Positions 1 to 5,387 of a stretch of DNA of 10,052 nt are shown here, one piece after another (position 1 is the stretch's first letter; the number at the start of each line of letters is the position of its first letter). The notes under the pieces are model-generated. The model was given only the letters and a program-made list of their open reading frames with translations. It did no database searches and was not told the origin of the DNA. The position numbers and the translations under genes are program-made. The stretch covers positions 1 through 10,052 of the forward strand of contig CAKUCJ010000026.1 of NCBI GenBank assembly GCA_934643435.1, read 5' to 3'. This DNA is from an uncultured Collinsella sp. GTDB taxonomy: Bacteria; Actinomycetota; Coriobacteriia; Coriobacteriales; Coriobacteriaceae.

Positions 1-18
1 ATCCTATACGCCGCACCA
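1..18 (+). tRNA. Probable 3' end of a tRNA gene, cut by the window edge
   Basis: The first 18 bases read as the 3' part of a tRNA: the end of a T-loop and T-stem, a seven-base acceptor strand ACGCCGC, discriminator A, and an encoded CCA at 16-18. The complete tRNA-Ser in this window also has its CCA encoded. A hairpin terminator begins 10 bases later, the same layout as the tRNA-Ser further on. The acceptor strand predicts a 5' end of GCGGCGT. The anticodon lies outside the window, so the identity cannot be given. It could be a chance match, since only one strand of each stem is visible. Confidence 0.55.
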
Positions 19-27
19 TTTGAGATC

Positions 28-57
28 AAAGCCTCCGGCAACGGGGGCTTTTCTTTT
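28..57 (+). terminator. Rho-independent terminator after the upstream tRNA
   Basis: AAAGCCTCC (28-36) pairs with GGGGGCTTT (43-51) over nine base pairs with one T-G wobble and a six-base loop (GGCAAC). A T-rich run interrupted by one C follows, to base 57. It would end the transcript of the gene at the left edge and separate it from the coding region that starts at 193. Confidence 0.75.
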
Positions 58-192
58 ACGTCGATGCTTTTGCAAGGTCGGACGTCTTCGTCGCGGGAAA
101 CTATTCTTATCGAGTCGTGTAAGATTTCGAGTAGATGCCGCGCTCCATCCGCGGCCACTTCTCCTACAGACGACCGATCAGGGTGATATTTC
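58..192 (+). other. Leader region of the 813-residue protein gene
   Basis: This stretch separates the terminator from the GTG start at 193. It holds a small hairpin, GCCGCG (137-142) with CGCGGC (150-155) around a seven-base loop. A Shine-Dalgarno-like AGGGTGAT at 180-187 ends five bases before the start codon. I found no convincing -35/-10 pair; TAAGAT at 120-125 is a possible -10 without a matching -35. Short open frames here and overlapping the gene start look like chance. Confidence 0.4.
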
Positions 193-2634
193 GTGGCAGA
201 GCGTCCGACCTACAAGCTCAAGTTTCTCGATCCCAAGAAGCGCTTTTCGGCGATGCCCGAGCAGCCCGCGGGGCGCTCGTATGGCGTTGTCTGGAAACTC
301 TTTGGCGACGATCCGCATGAATCATGCTACGTCGTTGAATTCGTCGGCAAGAGCCATGTGTCACTTTTAGGCTACGTGAGCGTTTCGGGCGAAGTGTACA
401 AGGTGGACCGTCCCGTTAGCGAGGCGCCGTTGCCCGATGATCCCGATATGCAACTGGTTCTTGATGAGTCCGACTCCAGCATTGGCGAGATTGCGGTAAG
501 GGGCACCGATGGGACGATGCGTCCCCGGGCACGGGTCATCGGCTCTCCAAAAGGCCCCATGCGCGAGCAGTCCGATCGCGAGACATGGAATTCGGCCCGC
601 AGCCTCCCTTACGGTGAGTTCATGGCATCTATGTTCTTGCGCTACGTCATATTCGCCGATTCCGAAAATGCTATCGCGAGCACGTCAAACACCGATAGGC
701 TCGACGAGAGTACGCACAATGTCGTCGACAAGATTAAGCTCGTCAAGCTGCCCGAGCCGATCGAAGTGTTTCTGGGCTTTGATTCGACGCCACTTCCCGA
801 TGCCATCGAGACGCTGCTCTACCGCATTGACCATAAGGACAATCCGAGCGGCATCGAGCGTTATGCCGCGGCCCTGATGGGTGAAGTCAATCTGCCTCAC
901 CTGCGCACCATAGCGGCAAAGACTGAAATGAACTTGGCCCGTATCGATCGCTCGAAGCTTTTCTATCTAAATTTCGATCGCAGCCTGTTAGATCAAGATG
1001 AGATCGATACCTTGCTTGCCATTGAGTGTCGCCTGAACCGCCTCTCCGGCATCCTTGAACGTATCGGGGCCGGATTGGCCCCCGCAGCCTCGTCGCCGAG
1101 CCTTGAGGGCTGTGCGCTCTTTGACTCGTGGCATATCGCTAAAACGACCAACGATGTCCCCCGGTTGCTCGATACGATCTCGAGCGACAACCCGTGGGCC
1201 AAGCCGGGGACGGTTGCATGCCAGCCGGGTGGCGAGTGGGACGTGCGCACCCGCTTTGCGCGAATTGTCGAGGCGCTTAACGTGGTCACACGGCTTGACT
1301 ATACCTATCGAGTGAACGTTGCCGAGGGGATTATGCTCGTCCAGTTTGGGCGCTCTGTCGTTGATACCATGCCGCAACGTGAATATGACGCTCAGGATGA
1401 CGTCTGGCGTGAGCTGGACGAGGGTGTGCGCGAGATCTGGGCCGCGGAGCACGACGCGCGCGTAGCGCTCACGCTTGCGGCGGCTTGCTTTGCCGCGGGT
1501 GCCTGCATCACGCGCTGCTACGTGCAGATTGAGGCTCCCGACGATGAGCAGGATGTGCACATCGTCGCAACGTATTCCTTTGCCCGTGCCGAGTATCTTG
1601 CCGATTGTGTTCCCGTCGCCAAGGATCTTGAGAGCATGGATATGGACGATATGCCGTGCAAGCGCATGCTTGAGGCATATGAGGCGACCACGCCGGATAT
1701 GATTGAGTCAGCGGAGGTTCACGCTCGCCCGCGTGACGACCATCGTCCGCTGCCGCCGGCGTTGCGCGACTTGCTGCTTGCCGATACGGCTGACGAGTTG
1801 GAAGTCATGGAAGAGGGTGACGATCCGTATGTGGCGCGCGTCGTTGAACTGCGCGAGCAGGCCAAGGTCGACCGCACGGGTGCGTTTGAGGGCTTTTCTC
1901 GCCTTGTCGAGGAGCTAGAAGCCAAATGCGCCGTTACCGAGCTCTTGGCAACTGGTCCGGTTCAGACGCAATTTTGCGATAACCAGGTGGTGCGCATGGT
2001 GCTGCCGGTGTTGGAAGAGGACCGCTCTGTGCGCATCCTGCGCGCGCCCGATGCGCTGTACTTTGCCCAGCACGAGATCTGCAGCTTTTACGCCGATCAG
2101 GAGGATTTTGAGCGGGCATTGCCCGAGGTGCGCCATCTTTACGATCTGGCGCGCTCGTCCATGCAATCGCACTTTGCACTTATCAACGTGCTGGCGCGTC
2201 TGGAGCGCTTTGATGAGATTATCGAGGTGGCGCGTCACGGCCTGCGCATTGCCAGCGACCGTTCCGCGATCGGCTATCTGTTCTATCGCCTGGCGTTTGC
2301 CTATTGGAACTGCGATCAGCTCGAGCTGGCGCTGGCCTGTTATCGTCTGGTGCCACGCGGTGAGGAGTCGGGCAGCAGTGCGCTGGAGGAAATGCAGGGC
2401 CTTATGAACGAGATGGGCGTCAATGAGCCGCCGACGTTTGAGGAAGCGGTCGAGACCATCCGCAAGGCCGGACTCGAGCTACCGCCGGTGTCCGCTGTGA
2501 CCAATCAGCTGGCGGATGCTGCCGTGCAGCTGGTCGACAACGGCTTCTTTTTCCTGGCACGCGGCTGCATCTTCCAAATGTGGCGCACCATGGGCAACGA
2601 CGAGCTCGGCTCCCTCAACCGCTCACTGGGGTAG
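193..2634 (+). CDS. Uncharacterised 813-residue protein with C-terminal TPR-like repeats
   Basis: I do not recognise a named family. The GTG start is chosen because AGGGTGAT sits just upstream and the frame stays open to TAG at 2632-2634. No signal peptide or clear membrane segment is visible, so it is probably cytoplasmic. Residues 1-75 look beta-rich, with alternating hydrophobic residues and several Gly/Val/Tyr. Residues 80-135 are acidic and low in order. Residues 200-440 are mixed alpha/beta. About 620-722 form three consecutive helix-pair units resembling TPRs (near 623-655, 658-690, 692-722), with typical small-then-aromatic spacing such as AFAYWNCDQLELALACY. The tail (765-813) is helical. 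TPR units usually mediate protein contacts, so a scaffold or regulatory role is possible, but nothing nearby fixes a function. It appears to stand alone between two tRNA genes. Codon use matches its neighbours. Confidence 0.88.
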   Translation: MAERPTYKLKFLDPKKRFSAMPEQPAGRSYGVVWKLFGDDPHESCYVVEFVGKSHVSLLGYVSVSGEVYKVDRPVSEAPLPDDPDMQLVLDESDSSIGEIAVRGTDGTMRPRARVIGSPKGPMREQSDRETWNSARSLPYGEFMASMFLRYVIFADSENAIASTSNTDRLDESTHNVVDKIKLVKLPEPIEVFLGFDSTPLPDAIETLLYRIDHKDNPSGIERYAAALMGEVNLPHLRTIAAKTEMNLARIDRSKLFYLNFDRSLLDQDEIDTLLAIECRLNRLSGILERIGAGLAPAASSPSLEGCALFDSWHIAKTTNDVPRLLDTISSDNPWAKPGTVACQPGGEWDVRTRFARIVEALNVVTRLDYTYRVNVAEGIMLVQFGRSVVDTMPQREYDAQDDVWRELDEGVREIWAAEHDARVALTLAAACFAAGACITRCYVQIEAPDDEQDVHIVATYSFARAEYLADCVPVAKDLESMDMDDMPCKRMLEAYEATTPDMIESAEVHARPRDDHRPLPPALRDLLLADTADELEVMEEGDDPYVARVVELREQAKVDRTGAFEGFSRLVEELEAKCAVTELLATGPVQTQFCDNQVVRMVLPVLEEDRSVRILRAPDALYFAQHEICSFYADQEDFERALPEVRHLYDLARSSMQSHFALINVLARLERFDEIIEVARHGLRIASDRSAIGYLFYRLAFAYWNCDQLELALACYRLVPRGEESGSSALEEMQGLMNEMGVNEPPTFEEAVETIRKAGLELPPVSAVTNQLADAAVQLVDNGFFFLARGCIFQMWRTMGNDELGSLNRSLG

Positions 2635-2672
2635 GGGCGGCGCGGCAAGACAGGCTCACGCTCCACATCCCG

Positions 2673-2695
2673 TTTGTTCAGTATGGTGAACAGAA
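2673..2695. promoter_or_regulatory. Operator-like palindrome, copy 1
   Basis: The site reads TTTGTTCAG, TATG, then GTGAACAGA plus A. It departs from the perfect palindrome TTTGTTCAG-N4-CTGAACAAA at only two positions in its right half. The same palindrome recurs in inverted orientation at 2705-2727, 32 bp away centre to centre, about three helical turns, which would place two dimeric repressors on the same face of the DNA. No transcription-factor gene adjoins it. Confidence 0.55.
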
Positions 2696-2704
2696 TTGGC
2701 TTCG

Positions 2705-2727
2705 TTTTGCTCAGCATACTGAACAAA
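2705..2727. promoter_or_regulatory. Operator-like palindrome, copy 2 (inverted)
   Basis: Read on the minus strand this gives TTTGTTCAG, TATG, then CTGAGCAAA plus A, matching copy 1 at 19 of 23 positions. The two copies together can also fold as one stem of about 23 positions with a seven-base loop. The stem begins with T residues and ends with A residues, the wrong polarity for a rho-independent terminator on the plus strand. A paired protein-binding site or a small palindromic repeat element is more likely. Confidence 0.55.
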
Positions 2728-2749
2728 ATAGCTATATGGCCCGGCTCGT

Positions 2750-2810
2750 TTATCTCAATCTGCAACATCTGGACGGTGATTTGGCCCCTAACTGTTACGG
2801 ATTGAGATAA
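2750..2810. repeat. 18-bp inverted repeat flanking a 25-base spacer
   Basis: TTATCTCAATCTGCAACA at 2750-2767 pairs with TGTTACGGATTGAGATAA at 2793-2810. The first 11 pairs are perfect; overall there are 16 Watson-Crick pairs, one T-G wobble and one mismatch. The spacer (2768-2792) has no obvious coding content. It could be a structured RNA, a pair of inverted binding sites, or terminal repeats of a tiny decayed element. It has no T tract on the right, so it is not a typical terminator. Confidence 0.6.
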
Positions 2811-2857
2811 TTGGCCGAGACGATTACCGGCAACAAAGAATCGTCGCAAATTTCCCC

Positions 2858-2886
2858 TTGCCCATCCTCGGCTGTTTGGTTACTAT
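2858..2886 (+). promoter_or_regulatory. Sigma70-type promoter for tRNA-Ser
   Basis: TTGCCC (2858-2863) and TACTAT (2881-2886) are separated by exactly 17 bp. This places the transcription start near 2893, about eight bases before the mature tRNA 5' end at 2901. The -10 hexamer TACTAT is also seen upstream of pstB. Confidence 0.75.
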
Positions 2887-2900
2887 AGAACGGCTGTTAC

Positions 2901-2991
2901 GGAGAGCTGACCGAGAGGCCGAAGGTGCTCGCCTGCTAAGCGAGTATGCCCCAAAAGGGCATCTGGGGTTCGAATCCCCAGCTCTCCGCCA
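2901..2991 (+). tRNA. tRNA-Ser(GCU)
   Basis: A complete class II tRNA. The acceptor stem GGAGAGC (2901-2907) pairs with GCTCTCC (2981-2987), followed by discriminator G and encoded CCA at 2989-2991. The anticodon stem CTCGC/GCGAG (2928-2932/2940-2944) encloses loop CTGCTAA with anticodon GCT at 2935-2937, which reads serine codons AGC and AGU. A long variable arm with GCCC/GGGC pairing (about 2946-2962), as expected for serine, precedes a T-arm TGGGG/CCCCA around TTCGAAT. Its own promoter lies upstream and a terminator downstream, so it is probably a single-gene unit. Confidence 0.97.
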
Positions 2992-3007
2992 GTTTAAATT
3001 TAAAGAA

Positions 3008-3031
3008 GGGTCCCATTTGGGGCCCTTTTTT
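3008..3031 (+). terminator. Rho-independent terminator of tRNA-Ser
   Basis: GGGTCCC (3008-3014) pairs with GGGGCCC (3019-3025) with one T-G wobble and loop ATTT. Six T residues follow at 3026-3031. It begins 16 bases after the tRNA CCA. Confidence 0.9.
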
Positions 3032-3046
3032 AATATCAGCTACGTT

Positions 3047-3064
3047 AGCTGGGGATTCGAACCC
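3047..3064 (-). repeat. Inverted 18-bp copy of the tRNA-Ser 3' region
   Basis: AGCTGGGGATTCGAACCC is the exact reverse complement of tRNA-Ser bases 2966-2983, covering the T-loop, the T-stem 3' strand and the start of the acceptor 3' strand. It lies between the tRNA terminator and the terminator of the minus-strand carboxypeptidase gene. A shorter direct match, GGTTCGAAT, occurs at 3101-3109. tRNA 3' ends are the usual attachment sites of tyrosine-recombinase elements, so a leftover of integration and inversion is possible. The T-arm is itself nearly palindromic, which weakens the case. Confidence 0.55.
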
Positions 3065-3066
3065 TC

Positions 3067-3095
3067 AAAAAAGAGGCGCCCCCGTTGGACGCCTC
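3067..3095 (-). terminator. Rho-independent terminator of the carboxypeptidase gene
   Basis: On the minus strand GAGGCG (3095-3090) pairs with CGCCTC (3078-3073), with two further inner C-G pairs possible, and six T residues follow (3072-3067). It lies about 31 bases beyond the stop codon at 3129-3127 and faces the tRNA-Ser terminator, so the two units converge. Confidence 0.85.
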
Positions 3096-3126
3096 ATATT
3101 GGTTCGAATGTGATGTTATCCCGGCC

Positions 3127-4467
3127 CTATACCTCGGGTGCCTTTGCCACGGTCTCGCTTTCTGCCGTGAGCGGGCGGTTGTCGATGCGACGGCCTAGGC
3201 GGTCGAGCTTCACGAGCAGCCACTCAATGGGATTCGGCCCCGAGCCTTCCTCGTCGGCAACCAAATCCATGACGGCAATCTTGGCGCCGTCTTGCTTGAG
3301 AGTGACGCTACCCACCTTGTCGCCTACATGTACCGTGCCCGAAAGGTCGTCGTAGGTAACCTTCTCGGTCACCTCTCCGGCAAGCGAAAAGACGGTCGCC
3401 TGCGCCGCGGGATCGGCGAGCGTGGCGTCGATCGTCTTATCCGTCCAGTCGGTCTGGCTGATGCGTGCGATGAGCGGGTTGCCGTTGGCGGTCTTTTCCT
3501 GCGTATTGGCGATTGCGACCGTGACCTTGTGGCCGTAGTACCAGTTAGCGAGGGCGGCGGTGTCGGCAAAGCGCTGATCGGTGGTGCTGGAGTTCAAAAC
3601 CACGGTGTAGGTCTCGTCGCCATCGCGGTTGAAAGCCCCCGTAAAGCAATAGCCGGCATCGTCGGTGGTGCCGGTCTTGCCGCCGATGTTGCCGTCCTGC
3701 CCCAGCAGCTCGTTGTGCGTATCCATGGAATGCGAATGGTCAGAGCCGTCGGCGCCCGTGACCTCGATCCAGGAGTCCTCGCTCGCCACGATTTCGCGGA
3801 ACGTATCGTTCTTCATGGCTTCCTGCATCATCAGTGCCACGTCGTGGGCGGTCGAGTGCATGTCGCCGGCCCACTCATCAAAGTCCAGGCCGTGCGGATT
3901 CTCAAAAAGCGTTCCCGTGCAGCCGAGCTCTTTTGCGCGCTCGTTCATGGCCTTCACAAACGTGGCCTCGGCATCTTTGGTCTTGGGGTCGATCTTTTTG
4001 CCCACATATTCGGCAAGCAAGATAGCGGCATCGTTGCCCGAGGGAATCATCAGGCCGCGCAGGGCCTGCTCCACGGTGAGTCCGTCGCCTTCGAGCAAGC
4101 CGGCGGTCGAGTTGCCCACGGTGGCAGCAGCGTTGCTCACCGTGACCTTCTCGTCCATCTTGCAATTCTCTACGGTCAAAATCGCGGTCATGACCTTGGT
4201 GATCGAGGCGATCTTGACCTGCTCATCGGCACTGCGGGCGTAATAGACGGTGCCGTCCTTGCCCATGACGATCGCGTTGGTGGCATCGATGTCGGGCAGA
4301 TTCTCGGCCGTGATGCCGCGGACGTCGGCAGTCTTGCCACAAACGGTATCGGTTGTAAGTACTTGGGCGCCGGCGACGGATGGTGCGCCTGCAACAAGGG
4401 CGAGGGCGCAGGCAATGCCGGCGGTCAGTTGCGCAGAACGCTTTACAAGAGAACTGAGGGTCTTCAC
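3127..4467 (-). CDS. dacA: D-alanyl-D-alanine carboxypeptidase (PBP5/DacA family)
   Basis: A 446-residue exported serine peptidase of family S11 that trims the terminal D-Ala from peptidoglycan pentapeptides outside the membrane. Residues 1-34 form a signal peptide: basic start MKTLSSLVKR, hydrophobic core near 13-27, then Ala-rich VAGA before the likely cleavage site. All three active-site motifs are present: S88-I-T-K91 (nucleophile Ser88), S143-G-N145, and K264-T-G266. Residues about 310-405 match the C-terminal beta domain of PBP5. Residues 413-428 (PNPIEWLLVKLDRLGR) resemble the amphipathic membrane-attachment helix. The GTG at 4467 is preferred because it starts directly at the signal peptide; the frame stays open upstream to 4707, but that extension would overlap the divergent regulator and bury the signal. 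The ribosome binding site before the GTG is weak. The gene is divergent from a VanRS-like pair, which may control it. DacA or a VanY-like accessory role are both possible; family assignment is secure. Confidence 0.93.
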   Translation of the reverse strand: MKTLSSLVKRSAQLTAGIACALALVAGAPSVAGAQVLTTDTVCGKTADVRGITAENLPDIDATNAIVMGKDGTVYYARSADEQVKIASITKVMTAILTVENCKMDEKVTVSNAAATVGNSTAGLLEGDGLTVEQALRGLMIPSGNDAAILLAEYVGKKIDPKTKDAEATFVKAMNERAKELGCTGTLFENPHGLDFDEWAGDMHSTAHDVALMMQEAMKNDTFREIVASEDSWIEVTGADGSDHSHSMDTHNELLGQDGNIGGKTGTTDDAGYCFTGAFNRDGDETYTVVLNSSTTDQRFADTAALANWYYGHKVTVAIANTQEKTANGNPLIARISQTDWTDKTIDATLADPAAQATVFSLAGEVTEKVTYDDLSGTVHVGDKVGSVTLKQDGAKIAVMDLVADEEGSGPNPIEWLLVKLDRLGRRIDNRPLTAESETVAKAPEV

Positions 4468-4666
4468 AGATTTCGCTTTCGACGGGGCGGTTTCTTCTGA
4501 GCCTAGAGTATATCGTTTGCCGGCGGCGACAATCCTCGCGTGGGCGTGCACGGCCCGTGCCTGCGCCCGAACGGCCATATGGGTGCTTAAGGTCGACTTA
4601 ATCGCCCACGCTTGTTGTGTGTGGTGCGCGCCGTCTCGGGCATAATGGAGCGCGAGAGGAGCACGC
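4468..4666. promoter_or_regulatory. Divergent control region between dacA and the vanR-like gene
   Basis: This 199-bp region must hold promoters for both directions. On the plus strand CATAAT (4641-4646) is a plausible -10, but the nearest -35-like TTGTGT (4615-4620) is 20 bp away, so the promoter may need an activator. On the minus strand TATACT (4512-4507) is a good -10 that would start dacA transcription near 4500, supporting the GTG at 4467; its -35 candidate TTGTCG has a short 14-bp spacer. A direct repeat CTTAA (4586-4590 and 4597-4601) has the 11-bp period typical of OmpR-family regulator sites. GAGAGGAG (4654-4661) is the ribosome binding site for the plus-strand gene. Confidence 0.45.
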
Positions 4667-5362
4667 ATGAACGAGCGCATTTTGGTGGTTGACGACGAGA
4701 AGGCCATCGCCGATCTGGTAGGAATCTACCTCACAAAAGAGGGCTTTGATGTCCGGATCGCCTACAGCGGAGCCGATGCGGCCAAGGCAATCTTGGAACA
4801 AGAGTTTGACCTGGCGCTGCTGGATGTCATGCTGCCCGATATCGATGGCTTTGAGTTGCTGCGCACCATCCGCGCCAACCATACCTATCCCGTGATTATG
4901 CTGACGGCGCGCGACGCCCAGCAGGACAAGATCGAAGGCCTTTCGCTTGGTGCGGACGATTACGTGGTCAAGCCGTTCCGCCCGTTGGAGCTCATCGCGC
5001 GCGTCCATGCCCAGCTGCGCCGCTACACCAGCTACGGTAGTCGCGCGCAGACGGCCGAGTCGCCGACCCTCCAGCTCGACGGCCTTGAGATTAACCGCGA
5101 CGCCCGTGCCGTGACGGTGGACGGTGCGCCGGTGCGCCTGACGCCCATCGAGTATTCCATCCTGCTGTATCTGGTCGAGCATCGCGGCAGCGTAGTGCCC
5201 GTGGAGGACCTGTTCCGCGCGGTGTGGAACGAGGACTTTATGCCCGGCTCCAACAACACGGTGATGGTGCACATTCGCCATCTGCGCGAGAAGATCGGTG
5301 ACGACGCTCAAAAGCCGCGCTTTATCAAAAATGTCTGGGGCGTCGGCTACATCATCGAATAA
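4667..5362 (+). CDS. vanR: VanR-type response regulator (OmpR/PhoB family)
   Basis: A 231-residue DNA-binding regulator. The receiver domain (about 3-118) has acidic residues D9 and D10, phosphoacceptor D53 (LLDVMLPDIDG), T80 and K102 (VVKPF). The winged-helix effector domain (about 133-230) ends in the usual WGVGY motif. Segments such as HTYPVIMLTARD, GADDYVVKPFRPLELIARV and SNNTVMVHIRHLREKI closely resemble VanR of enterococcal glycopeptide-resistance clusters as I remember it, more than general OmpR members. The ATG has a strong GAGAGGAG site ending five bases upstream. The partner kinase begins 25 bases after the stop. No vanH, vanA/B or vanX is in the window, so the name denotes family only and does not imply resistance. 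The back-to-back D,D-carboxypeptidase gene is a natural target candidate. Confidence 0.92.
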   Translation: MNERILVVDDEKAIADLVGIYLTKEGFDVRIAYSGADAAKAILEQEFDLALLDVMLPDIDGFELLRTIRANHTYPVIMLTARDAQQDKIEGLSLGADDYVVKPFRPLELIARVHAQLRRYTSYGSRAQTAESPTLQLDGLEINRDARAVTVDGAPVRLTPIEYSILLYLVEHRGSVVPVEDLFRAVWNEDFMPGSNNTVMVHIRHLREKIGDDAQKPRFIKNVWGVGYIIE

Positions 5363-5387
5363 CGCCTTTGTTTGTGAGGACGTGGAC

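Larger units (their letters stand above)
2635..2857. other. Non-coding gap with two dyad systems
   Basis: Between the TAG at 2632-2634 and the tRNA promoter I see no credible gene. A 76-codon frame running through part of it begins inside the preceding gene in another frame and has no ribosome binding site. The gap is less GC-rich than the flanking genes and contains two inverted-repeat systems, listed separately. No clear terminator with a T tract follows the large gene. Confidence 0.6.

Noticed and set aside
2580..2810. 76-codon frame running out of the large gene into the gap
   Set aside because: Starts inside the preceding coding region in another frame, lacks a ribosome binding site, and runs through both inverted repeats.
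2858..3355. 165-codon plus-strand frame across tRNA-Ser
   Set aside because: It covers the tRNA promoter, the tRNA, two terminators and the end of dacA; its translation is a by-product of these.
3292..4500. Open frame of about 400 codons on the plus strand opposite dacA
   Set aside because: It is the antisense of a strongly supported carboxypeptidase with all active-site motifs; long antisense frames are common in GC-rich genes. No ribosome binding site or recognisable domain.
4468..4707. 80-residue N-terminal extension of the carboxypeptidase
   Set aside because: It would overlap the start of the divergent regulator and its ribosome binding site, and place the signal peptide internally; a -10 near 4507-4512 would start the transcript after it.
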